NCBI RefSeq assembly: GCF_016744175.1
Contig: NZ_JADGEV010000015.1
Location: 26,244 to 90,243 of the forward strand
Origin: Neptunomonas sp.
GTDB lineage: Bacteria > Pseudomonadota > Gammaproteobacteria > Pseudomonadales > Balneatricaceae
Direction: 5' to 3'
DNA: 64,000 bases
The notes under the pieces are model-generated. The model was not told the DNA's origin. It made no database searches and saw only the letters and a program-made list of their open reading frames with translations. Below, one piece after another: positions 56,600-63,687 of the stretch. A program made the translations under genes and the position numbers. Every line of letters starts with the position of its first letter. The first letter of the stretch is position 1.

Positions 56600-57286
56600 T
56601 TAACGGGCCTCTTTTAATCGAGGGGCTGGTTTTTTCAGATAAGGTGCTATGCGCAGTATGACCTTACTGGTGTAACTAAGAAGCACTGTATGCTTGCTTA
56701 GAGAAACAGACCAGCCAGAAGGTGAATCTAACACTTTAAGCAGAATACTGCGTATAGGGACTGGTTTTTGAGAACCAGGCTTTTTAGCGTTAGCGCTAGG
56801 CATAAACTCAATATCACTGAACTGGCCGTTGCTTAGCAATCGACACACTGCTTTAAGGTCCCATATTTCTGGCGTAGCGAGCAAAGGTTCAAGTGGCCCG
56901 ATAAGAGAGGGGGCTAGTAGCTGCTTATCTTTCGCGAAAAATTTTCTGACGGTGAGTTCTCGATGTATATCAGGAAACGCGTTGTCACGGGCATTACTTC
57001 CAAAAGAAAGCTCGTCAAGGCCACTAATAATGGCCGATAGTTGCCAGTTACAGGCCTTAATCATTTTCCAAATAGGCTCTATGCTACTTTTTGAGCCTAA
57101 GCTATATTTGGTAGCTTGGCGGCCATCCAGCATATCTTCTTCTAGTAATGTGATTTGTAAAAAAGTCGTTTGTAGATCAATTAGGCATAAAGGATGGGTC
57201 AAATATGCGTATGATCGCTCCCTTCTAAAGAAGGAGATCCACTCAGTACGGGTTTCTAATTGATTTAGAACGGGAATATGCATCAT
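56600..57286 (-). CDS. Conserved hypothetical protein beside the condensin operon
   Basis: The 228-aa protein is not recognised. It is mostly soluble in appearance, with no signal peptide or transmembrane helix, and has a basic C-terminus (PYLKKPAPRLKEAR). The stop codon lies 4 bp from the mksB stop, so the genes are convergent. It is divergent from the gene at 57340. Segments such as PIWKMIKACNWQLSAIISGLDELSF look like a folded helical domain. No function is proposed. Confidence 0.65.
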   Translation of the reverse strand: MMHIPVLNQLETRTEWISFFRRERSYAYLTHPLCLIDLQTTFLQITLLEEDMLDGRQATKYSLGSKSSIEPIWKMIKACNWQLSAIISGLDELSFGSNARDNAFPDIHRELTVRKFFAKDKQLLAPSLIGPLEPLLATPEIWDLKAVCRLLSNGQFSDIEFMPSANAKKPGSQKPVPIRSILLKVLDSPSGWSVSLSKHTVLLSYTSKVILRIAPYLKKPAPRLKEAR

Positions 57287-57339
57287 TATAGGTCGGTCAG
57301 TTTTTCAAGATTATAAAGAGAATAGGTACACAACGCATC

Positions 57340-57711
57340 ATGAAACTATTGAATAGATCAGCTATCACTTTGTTAGCTCGGGCTCCGTTCGCACAATGGG
57401 TGGCAAGTTTGCCGTTAGATAGCGAGCTGATGAATGCTCCCGTCTCGTTGGATGAATTGAGAAAAGAGGGGAATGTGTACCTGATTAATGAGGTTGAGGA
57501 AGAAGCCGACTTTACTGAAATCTTAAAAGGCTCTTGGCAGGACATCTTTAAAAATGAGCTAGGTGCATGGGATGAATTTGGCGACCATTGGCCTGAAGTA
57601 CTCACTTACAACTTATTTGTTGAATGGTTTGAATGTGCTAACCAGATTATGGCGTTTGATGTATCAGACGACGTCTTGTTAGTTGCGCCTTTAGATAACT
57701 TACCTGAATGA
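57340..57711 (+). CDS. Conserved hypothetical protein
   Basis: The 123-aa acidic protein has a short N-terminal helix and the motif VYLINEVEEEADFTEILKGSWQDIF...WPEVLTYNLFVEWFECANQIMAFDV. This pattern (acidic stretch, WP, F-x-WF) recurs in a small gammaproteobacterial family of unknown function that I recognise only by likeness. It precedes the DUF3422 gene by 10 bp and is probably co-transcribed with it. Confidence 0.65.
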   Translation: MKLLNRSAITLLARAPFAQWVASLPLDSELMNAPVSLDELRKEGNVYLINEVEEEADFTEILKGSWQDIFKNELGAWDEFGDHWPEVLTYNLFVEWFECANQIMAFDVSDDVLLVAPLDNLPE

Positions 57712-57721
57712 TGATGTCGGC

Positions 57722-59095
57722 ATGAATGATGAAATTAAGCCAGTAGTGCAAAACGAAATGAGGTTTCACCCACTTCGTGAGGCCCTGTATGAAGAGATGC
57801 ATTCGCGGCCGTTTCAAGTTATTCCTAGCCCTGCACGCATAACACACCTTGCTGTATTTTGTGACGAAGAGCAGTCAAAAGAACAGTTTGAGCATCTTAA
57901 GATACTCTTTAACAAATTCTTTGTTATGCCGCCTGAGCACGATGACGTTTGCCTTCAATATGACTTAGGTGGTTTAAGAATTCGACGCGAAAAACATCTG
58001 GAGTTTACAGCATATACCTTTATCAATTTTGATATCCCCGAAGGCTCGGATCCATTTGATACAACAGGAGCTGCCGCTTTGCCGGCTGGGTGGTTAGAAA
58101 GTATCCCTGGCGAAGTCGTCACTGCATTTCATTTATCGGTAGAAGAGTCCTCTGAAGATGATGAAGTGATGATTCCGCTGGTAAAACAGTACTTTGAAGG
58201 AATGAGGTTGGTCGGTAGTAGCCCGCAGCAAGGCGATGCGAGAGTCTGGACGACACTGCGTTTGCATAGCGATGGATTCGGGCGTTTTCTCATTTATAAT
58301 AAACGTATGAGTGATAGTCAGCTGGGGCGTTTAGCGCAGCGTATTATTGAGATTGAAACCTACCGATTAATGACATTAATAGCGCTACCTTTAGCACGAG
58401 AGTGCGGTCCTCATTTAGGTTCTATGGATCGACAGTTAGCTAATTTGACCCATCAACTTTCAGAAAGCATCGAAGTGAATGAGCAAGAGGTATTATGCAA
58501 ACTTACAGACATGGCCGCCCATGTAGAAGATTACCGCGCTAAGACCACTTTTCGCTTTACGGCCACAAAGGCTTATCATGCGCTCGTCTTACAGCGTTTA
58601 GTTGAGTTGCGCGAAGATGAGGTATCTGGGCATTTAACCGTGACTGAGTTTTTAACACGACGCTTAACACCGGCTGTTCGTACCTGTCAGGCAGTGGGAG
58701 AGCGTCTAGAAGATATGTCAAAGCGCATCGACAGAGTGTCTGATATGATGCGTACACGTGTAGAGTTATCTATTCAAGCGCAAAATCAGCAGCTACTCGC
58801 TTCGATGGACAGGCGCTCAAAAATTCAATTGATGATGCAGCACACCGTTGAGGGTTTGTCGGTAGCTGCCATTAGTTATTACTCTGTTGGTCTGGTTAAA
58901 ATACTAATGGATGCTGCCTATGATAGTGGCTTAGACTTTAATAAAAGCATGGCTTTAGGCATAGCAGTCCCTGTTGTTATTGGCAGCGTATGGTTAGCGA
59001 CCCGTAAAATCCATAAGCATTTCCTTGCTTTGGCAAAAGAGCAGCGAGATGCAGATCTAGCTGATGAAAAAGTGCGCACTAAGGTGAAAAAGTAA
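57722..59095 (+). CDS. DUF3422 family protein
   Basis: The 457-aa protein has the DUF3422 N-terminus (FHPLREALYEEMHSRPFQVIPSPARITHLAVF). Two hydrophobic segments lie near the C-terminus (about 375-390, 410-430: LSVAAISYYSVGLVKILM, MALGIAVPVVIGSVWLAT). The middle is helical with conserved Arg/Thr blocks (DMSKRIDRVSDMMRTRVELSIQAQNQQLLASMDRRSKIQLMMQ). It is an inner-membrane-associated family of unknown function. It ends 1 bp before bolA. Confidence 0.85.
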   Translation: MNDEIKPVVQNEMRFHPLREALYEEMHSRPFQVIPSPARITHLAVFCDEEQSKEQFEHLKILFNKFFVMPPEHDDVCLQYDLGGLRIRREKHLEFTAYTFINFDIPEGSDPFDTTGAAALPAGWLESIPGEVVTAFHLSVEESSEDDEVMIPLVKQYFEGMRLVGSSPQQGDARVWTTLRLHSDGFGRFLIYNKRMSDSQLGRLAQRIIEIETYRLMTLIALPLARECGPHLGSMDRQLANLTHQLSESIEVNEQEVLCKLTDMAAHVEDYRAKTTFRFTATKAYHALVLQRLVELREDEVSGHLTVTEFLTRRLTPAVRTCQAVGERLEDMSKRIDRVSDMMRTRVELSIQAQNQQLLASMDRRSKIQLMMQHTVEGLSVAAISYYSVGLVKILMDAAYDSGLDFNKSMALGIAVPVVIGSVWLATRKIHKHFLALAKEQRDADLADEKVRTKVKK

Positions 59096-59096
59096 T

Positions 59097-59408
59097 ATGA
59101 GTATTGCGATCGTTGTTGAAGAAAAGTTACGTGCAGATATTAATGTAATTGAATTACAAATATTAAATGAAAGCCATATGCACTCGGGGCCGGCAACAGA
59201 CAGCCATTTTAAGCTGGTACTTGTGTCGGATGACTTTGCAGAAAAGCGCTTAGTGCAGCGCCATCAAATGATATACAAAACGCTTGCCCAAGAATTACAA
59301 AGCCCTATCCATGCATTATCAATGCACCTCTATACTCAAGATGAATGGACCAAGAAGAACGGAGAAGTCATGCCGTCACCGGCGTGTAAAGGCGCCTCTA
59401 AAAGCTGA
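59097..59408 (+). CDS. bolA: BolA-family protein
   Basis: The 103-aa protein has the BolA fold signature: VEEKLRADINVIELQILNESHMHSGPATDSHFKLVLVSDDFAEKRLVQRHQMIYKTL, with the His and the conserved FxLVLVS and RHQMIYKTL helices. BolA proteins partner monothiol glutaredoxins in iron-sulfur trafficking and stress morphology. It starts one base after the DUF3422 stop. It ends 49 bp before the integrase stop, so the integron begins right after it. Confidence 0.92.
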   Translation: MSIAIVVEEKLRADINVIELQILNESHMHSGPATDSHFKLVLVSDDFAEKRLVQRHQMIYKTLAQELQSPIHALSMHLYTQDEWTKKNGEVMPSPACKGASKS

Positions 59409-59457
59409 TGTTTCATTGTTGTTATCTATTACCAACCGCACACCTTGTGGCGATAAG

Positions 59458-60423
59458 TTATAAATCTAATGAATCAAGAGGGCTGCTTGCCCCTGCATAG
59501 TGTAATCCAATAACATGAGTATAAATCTGTGTTGTTTTTACATCATTATGGCCAAGCAGCTCTTGAACTGTCCTGATATCACGCCCATCTTGGAGTAAAT
59601 GGGTCGCAAATGAATGCCGAAAAGTATGGCAAGTAATTCGTTTATCAGTGATGCCTGAGGCGGCTACCGCCTTTCTTAGAGCCTTACCAATAACACTGTC
59701 GTGTAAGTGGTGACGGCATTGAGTAGAGGAATCTGGATAAGTACATATTCCACTTGAAGGGAATATATACATCCATTTATGTTGGCGAAAACCATTAGGA
59801 TATTTCTTACAAAGCCCATGAGGTAAGGAAGGGCCAATACCTTGTTTATTATCGGTAGCCTGTGTTTTCTTTGCTTTATCTATTAGTTGTTCTAGTTCCA
59901 TCTTCAAAGAAGGACTGAGTAGGGTAACTCTATCCTTATTTCCTTTGCCATCTCTTATCGTCAGTGAATTTTGGACTAAATCAATATCCTGAATTCGCAG
60001 CCTTAGACACTCATTTAATCTGAGGCCGCTACCGTAAAGTATTTTAAAAATGGTTTTATTTCGCCCGCTCGTGCAGCTGATTATTTTGTGAACTTCAGTC
60101 TTGGAGAGAACTGTAGGTATGTGTCGCTGTTTAGTCGCATAACGAAAATTAAGATCACCTAATGGTTTGTTAAGTACTTTGTGATAAAGGAAAACTAATG
60201 CATTTAAAGCCACTTTTTGAGTGTTAATAGCCACGGATCTATTTTCAGCCATGCTTGAAAGGTAACTTTTCACCTCTTCTGCGCCCATTGCCTCAGGGTG
60301 TTTGTAATGATGAAAATATATGTACTGTTTGATCCAGTATATATAGGTTTTTTCCGTACGAATGCTGTAACCCCGTAGTCGAATTTCTTTACGTACTTTT
60401 ATTAAAAATGAGCTCTGAGACAT
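59458..60423 (-). CDS. intI: Integron integrase IntI (tyrosine recombinase)
   Basis: The 321-aa protein has the tyrosine-recombinase catalytic set: R135 (YGSGLRLNECLRLR), H266-x2-R269 (CHTFRHSFATHLL), H292 (LLGHNDVKTTQ) and Y301 (QIYTHV). Each sits 11 residues before the numbers remembered for IntI1. Between about 198 and 232 it carries the extra IntI-specific region (LCKKYPNGFRQHKWMYIFPSS), which separates integron integrases from XerC/D. The start has GGAGG 7 nt upstream. It recombines attI and attC sites, is transcribed away from the cassettes, and is probably SOS-controlled by the LexA box at 60445. Confidence 0.97.
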   Translation of the reverse strand: MSQSSFLIKVRKEIRLRGYSIRTEKTYIYWIKQYIYFHHYKHPEAMGAEEVKSYLSSMAENRSVAINTQKVALNALVFLYHKVLNKPLGDLNFRYATKQRHIPTVLSKTEVHKIISCTSGRNKTIFKILYGSGLRLNECLRLRIQDIDLVQNSLTIRDGKGNKDRVTLLSPSLKMELEQLIDKAKKTQATDNKQGIGPSLPHGLCKKYPNGFRQHKWMYIFPSSGICTYPDSSTQCRHHLHDSVIGKALRKAVAASGITDKRITCHTFRHSFATHLLQDGRDIRTVQELLGHNDVKTTQIYTHVIGLHYAGASSPLDSLDL

Positions 60424-60444
60424 GAAATTACCTCCTTGTAATTA

Positions 60445-60460
60445 CTGTTTTAATATACAG
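60445..60460. promoter_or_regulatory. LexA (SOS) box overlapping the intI promoter
   Basis: CTGTTTTAATATACAG has CTG and CAG exactly 10 bp apart with AT-rich filling, the classic LexA pattern. It overlaps the -10 element (TATATT, 60452-60457 on the minus strand) of a promoter whose -35 is TTGCCA (60474-60479), with a 16-bp spacer. It is 22 bp upstream of the intI start. Confidence 0.85.
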
Positions 60461-60524
60461 TATATTTATAGGTTGGCAAAATTCATGCTTGTTTACACAA
60501 ACTAGAACGGCACAAATGCTTGTA

Positions 60525-60554
60525 TTGCTTCAGAGGTTGCGTTAAAAATATAAG
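60525..60554 (+). promoter_or_regulatory. Possible cassette promoter Pc
   Basis: TTGCTT (60525-60530) and TATAAG (60549-60554) with an 18-bp spacer point toward the cassettes. The -35 is weak. It lies between intI and the attI region, where Pc is often found. Confidence 0.3.
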
Positions 60555-60580
60555 AAAATCAGACTGATGGATGTCTGGCA

Positions 60581-60607
60581 TGGGTAGATACACGGACCCC
60601 CGTATAT
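60581..60607 (+). repeat. 27-bp direct repeat, copy 1 (attI region)
   Basis: This is a perfect copy of 60714-60740. It begins TGGGTAGATACACGGACC and ends CCCGTATAT. Inside it is an imperfect inverted repeat (GATACACGG / CCGTATAT). It is followed 5 nt later by GTTAACA (60613-60619). Confidence 0.9.
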
Positions 60608-60691
60608 CAATTGTTAACACGCATGCGCGGTTTGCCACGGAAGAGGTTTCTATATTTCTAAAGATTTACCTTCCTTTTCAAACGATTACAT

Positions 60692-60711
60692 CTGTTTTTA
60701 ATTAATAACAG
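60692..60711. repeat. 20-bp near-perfect palindrome
   Basis: CTGTTTTTAATTAATAACAG has one mismatched pair out of ten and lies 2 bp before repeat copy 2. Its CTG/CAG ends are 14 bp apart, so it is not a standard LexA box. It may be a recombinase, host-factor or regulator site. Confidence 0.5.
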
Positions 60712-60713
60712 TG

Positions 60714-60740
60714 TGGGTAGATACACGGACCCCCGTATAT
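60714..60740 (+). repeat. 27-bp direct repeat, copy 2 (attI region)
   Basis: This is the second perfect copy, 133 bp from the first. It is followed 6 nt later by GTTAGGC, which fits the GTTRRRY crossover site and starts the first cassette. The copy therefore probably belongs to the functional attI site. Confidence 0.9.
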
Positions 60741-60747
60741 ACAAATG

Positions 60748-61268
60748 TTAGGCTCCAAGTGGATCAAGAATGATTTTATTTAACGAAAAAATTGTTGAAC
60801 TACTCAATCAATATTTCGCCAAAGAAGACGAGCGTGTTGAGTCGATACTGCTTGCCTCATATGGTTTCAATATCCAGTTCGTCAATTTTAGAGTTCAATG
60901 TAATGAGCGGGTATTCGCATCAATAAGCGGTAAAGAATATGAGTGGGACGATGCTCCGAACTCTGGTCCTTGGGGTGCTTTAGGCAGGCAGCTTGCTAAA
61001 AAAGCTGTTTTGAAATCACCCAAGTTATTAACCATAGAGTTCGAAAGTGGTGACTCAATCGATATAGAAACCGAGGAAAGCCAGTACGAATCTGTAATAT
61101 TCGATTTTCTTCCAGAAGGTGAAGCCTTCGTAATGGAAATATTCTAATGTACAAAAAGCCTAACAAGTTTGTCCAGCTGACGTTTTGGTCTTCGCTCCTT
61201 TTTGTGCATGGCCTTCGGCCATCTTTGCACAAAAATCTACTACAACCAAAACGCGGCTGACAAAGGCG
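60748..61268 (+). mobile_element. Integron gene cassette 1
   Basis: It runs from the crossover in GTTAGGC (60747-60753) to the crossover in GTTAGGT (61268-61274). It contains one CDS (60770-61147) and the attC site. About 521 bp, a normal cassette size. Confidence 0.85.
60770..61147 (+). CDS. Cassette-borne hypothetical protein
   Basis: The 125-aa acidic protein has no signal peptide or transmembrane segment. It looks like a small alpha/beta protein: an N-terminal helix (NEKIVELLNQYF), strands with FNIQFVNFRVQC, a central GPWGALGRQLAKKA helix, and a C-terminal strand pair LLTIEFESGDSIDIETEESQYESVIFDFLP. The C-terminal pattern is shared by several small cassette or immunity-like proteins, but I cannot name a family. 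It is the first cassette gene, so it should be the best expressed from Pc. Its stop is 10 bp before the attC R'' box. Confidence 0.75.
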   Translation: MILFNEKIVELLNQYFAKEDERVESILLASYGFNIQFVNFRVQCNERVFASISGKEYEWDDAPNSGPWGALGRQLAKKAVLKSPKLLTIEFESGDSIDIETEESQYESVIFDFLPEGEAFVMEIF

Positions 61269-61274
61269 TTAGGT
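61158..61274 (+). other. attC recombination site of cassette 1
   Basis: R'' box GCCTAAC (61158-61164) and R' box GTTAGGT (61268-61274) bound 117 bp. The flanks pair over long distance: AAGTTTGTCC...GACGTTTTGG on the left with CCAAAACGCGGCTGACAAAGGC on the right. The centre holds another hairpin (TTTTTGTGCATGGCC / GGCCATCTTTGCACAAAAA). This matches the folded single-strand attC architecture with internal bulges. Confidence 0.92.
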
Positions 61275-61331
61275 CAATATATTTATTGGCATTGAGAATA
61301 AAAATTCCATCAACTATAAAGGTAAAGTGCT

Positions 61332-61826
61332 ATGAAAAAAGAAATGATTGGATTACGAGAAGTCCGCTTGATAAGAGATGGCATTCAAGCTGGATTAAGT
61401 GTAGAAAGCATTGCTGATGATCCTAGTTCAGTTAAAAACTTTACTGACATTGATATCGATAAAAAACTAATTGAAGGAATAAAATCGATCGATAAATCGG
61501 TTCTTGCAGAACGGGCTGCTAATCTATCCAATGGAGCATTAGAGGCTCTAAATTCGATTATACTGGATGGGCGATATATATCCTCTTGGAAGGAAGATAT
61601 CCCTTCAACTCTGACTGAGCTTGGAATAGCGAGCAACCCTGAAACCATTAATGAGTTAGAGCAGCTAGAGATAAGCGACCTAATAGATTTGGAAGGTGAG
61701 CAGGCGGTACTTAGGATAGGGCTCATTACAGTAGTTGTAGTCGTATACGCTGGAGTACGCATCGCTAACGGCCATGAAGGTGGAATCCCACCTGTATTAG
61801 ATTTTTCCCAAATCGAAAAGTTTTAA
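61332..61826 (+). CDS. Candidate RiPP precursor or accessory protein
   Basis: The 164-aa protein has a charged, largely helical N-terminal two thirds, then EGEQAVLRIGLITVVVVVYAGVRIANG with five consecutive Val at residues 134-138. It ends HEGGIPPVLDFSQIEKF. Radical SAM-modified peptides often have a leader and a Val/Ile/Gly-rich core near the C-terminus, often ending in a D-x-S-like tail. It lies 4 bp before the radical SAM gene. No nif11 or nitrile hydratase leader signature is clear, so the precursor role is an inference from position and composition. A membrane-spanning helix (about 126-143) is the alternative reading. Confidence 0.6.
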   Translation: MKKEMIGLREVRLIRDGIQAGLSVESIADDPSSVKNFTDIDIDKKLIEGIKSIDKSVLAERAANLSNGALEALNSIILDGRYISSWKEDIPSTLTELGIASNPETINELEQLEISDLIDLEGEQAVLRIGLITVVVVVYAGVRIANGHEGGIPPVLDFSQIEKF

Positions 61827-61830
61827 TCTT

Positions 61831-63687
61831 ATGCGAATAGCTCTCGTAAATATGCCGTGGGGAGAGTTAACGGAACCTTCTTTAGGGCTTTCAATACTTA
61901 AAACATGCTTAAAAAGCGAAAATATTGATTCAAAGGTATTTTATTTTAATTTAGAACTTCTAAACTGGATGAAATATGAAACATACAGAGAGATAGCTGA
62001 TTTATGGGCGTTATGTGATTTTATTTTCTCTAGTGAGCTAGATCAAGATCTCGATGATACTCAGTTAGAAGCTCTTATAGGTATAACAAAAGGGTTATGG
62101 CTAAGCAGCCACTATTGGTCAAAACGTTTTGATAAGCCGTCTAAAATCTGCGACCTTTTATTAAAAATACGGCAGGAAGTAACGCCTAAATACATTGATC
62201 ACTGCGCTAGAGAGATAACTAAATACAGCCCAGAAATAGTTGGATTTACCTGCCTGTTTGAACAAACCATACCGTCAATTGCGTTAGCAAAAAAAATCAA
62301 AGAGCTGCACCCAAATATTAAAGTTGTCTTTGGAGGGTATTCGATTAGCGGAGAAACAGGACGACATATTCTGGAGGTCTTTCCTTGGATTGATCATGTT
62401 CATTATGGTGATGGTGAAAATGCCATTGTGGATATTTGCAAGCAGCTAGCCCACAGCACGTCGGTAATTGCTGCTAGTCATGATTCATATTCTCAGAAGG
62501 AAACTCAGGGGCCAAAAGTTGAGATGGATGAATCCCCAGCTCCTGATTATTCAGACTTCTATGATCAATTGGCAGTGATGAAAAGCAATTATAAAGTTGA
62601 GATAAGATCTAAATCGTTATCTATAGAAAGCTCAAGAGGGTGTTGGTGGGGACAAAAGAATCACTGTATATTTTGCGGTATAGATGAAGATGCTATGAAA
62701 TATAGAGCTAGATCTCCAAATAACTTTATTTCGTTATTGAATGAAGTGCGTGTAAAATACAACCCAAGTATAGTAAGGGTGGTCGACTATATACTCCCAT
62801 ATTCTTACCGAAAATCTGTGATTCCGATTCTTGAAAACCTGCCTCAGGAAAAAAAAGTATCCCTTACGTGTGAGATGAAAGCGAATCTATTTCCAGGCCA
62901 GTTAGATGCAATGGCGAATGCTGGATTTATCGAGGTTCAACCAGGGATTGAATCTTTTAGTACTCCTATTCTCAGGTATATGAAAAAGGGGGTAAGCGCA
63001 ATACAGAATGTCATGTTCTTGCAGAATGCCAAAAGGTTGGGGATTGTTGTTCACTACAATATCCTATATGGGTTTCCAGTTGACACAATAGAAGAATATG
63101 AAAATCTTTTAGCTCTTTTACCTCAACTTTTTCATTTTGATCCTCCTAATACAAGCGTAGAAGTCCTCATTACTAGAAATTCACCACTAGCTGAAAAACC
63201 TGGGAAATTTGGTATTAAAAACGATAGGAAATACCATTATCGTTATAATGTGATTTTTTCAGAAGAGTTTATTAGATCAACCTCATTTTGCCTCGAAAAA
63301 TATTGTTATGTTTTCGAAAAACAATATCCTATTTGTAGTGAGCTCAACTTGCTCTATCGAGCGATTGATCATCAAGTTAGTGACTGGACTGAAAATAAGG
63401 AAAAATACACTCTAAAACTTAATGTTTCTGGATCTAAAAATGTTCTTATTGATACTCGTCCAATAGCAAAAACTAGTGAAAAAACTCTGGATGACATATG
63501 CGTTGCAGTGATGTTGTATATTGAAAAAGAAATACGAACATTTTCAGAACTAAGAGAGCACATTATATGTAGTTTCCAGCAGAGTGAATTTGATAAAGCA
63601 ATTGAAGAAATACGCGCAATGAAATTAGTTTTTGAAGAAAAGGGAAGAATAGTCGGGTTAGTGCTCATCACTGGTACAATGACCTAA
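61831..63687 (+). CDS. B12-binding radical SAM enzyme, RiPP maturation radical SAM protein 1 type
   Basis: The 618-aa protein starts MRIALVNMPWGELTEPSLGL, the usual N-terminus of this family. A B12-binding-like domain (about 1-210, with VVFGGYSISGETGRHILEVFPWIDHVHYGDGE) precedes the radical SAM core. The iron-sulfur motif is SSRGCWWGQKNHCIFCG with C271-x7-C279-x2-C282. Next come the family motifs VSLTCEMKANLFPGQLDAMANAGFIEVQPGIESFST and VVHYNILYGFPVDTIEEYENL. Family members modify ribosomal peptides, some by C-methylation. It sits 4 bp after the 164-aa gene. It is AT-rich compared with chromosomal neighbours. Confidence 0.9.
   Translation: MRIALVNMPWGELTEPSLGLSILKTCLKSENIDSKVFYFNLELLNWMKYETYREIADLWALCDFIFSSELDQDLDDTQLEALIGITKGLWLSSHYWSKRFDKPSKICDLLLKIRQEVTPKYIDHCAREITKYSPEIVGFTCLFEQTIPSIALAKKIKELHPNIKVVFGGYSISGETGRHILEVFPWIDHVHYGDGENAIVDICKQLAHSTSVIAASHDSYSQKETQGPKVEMDESPAPDYSDFYDQLAVMKSNYKVEIRSKSLSIESSRGCWWGQKNHCIFCGIDEDAMKYRARSPNNFISLLNEVRVKYNPSIVRVVDYILPYSYRKSVIPILENLPQEKKVSLTCEMKANLFPGQLDAMANAGFIEVQPGIESFSTPILRYMKKGVSAIQNVMFLQNAKRLGIVVHYNILYGFPVDTIEEYENLLALLPQLFHFDPPNTSVEVLITRNSPLAEKPGKFGIKNDRKYHYRYNVIFSEEFIRSTSFCLEKYCYVFEKQYPICSELNLLYRAIDHQVSDWTENKEKYTLKLNVSGSKNVLIDTRPIAKTSEKTLDDICVAVMLYIEKEIRTFSELREHIICSFQQSEFDKAIEEIRAMKLVFEEKGRIVGLVLITGTMT

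Larger units (their letters stand above)
60581..60753 (+). other. Probable attI recombination region (duplicated core)
   Basis: The stretch lies between the divergent intI promoter and the first cassette. It has two repeats each ending in a GTT triplet (60613 and 60747). Only the second matches GTTRRRY fully. The 133-bp unit between them contains no attC-like fold. The exact attI limits are inferred. Confidence 0.6.

Noticed and set aside
60613..60747. A small cassette between the two 27-bp repeats
   Set aside because: The 133-bp segment has no R''-type box, no attC-like fold and no ORF, so it does not meet the definition of a cassette.
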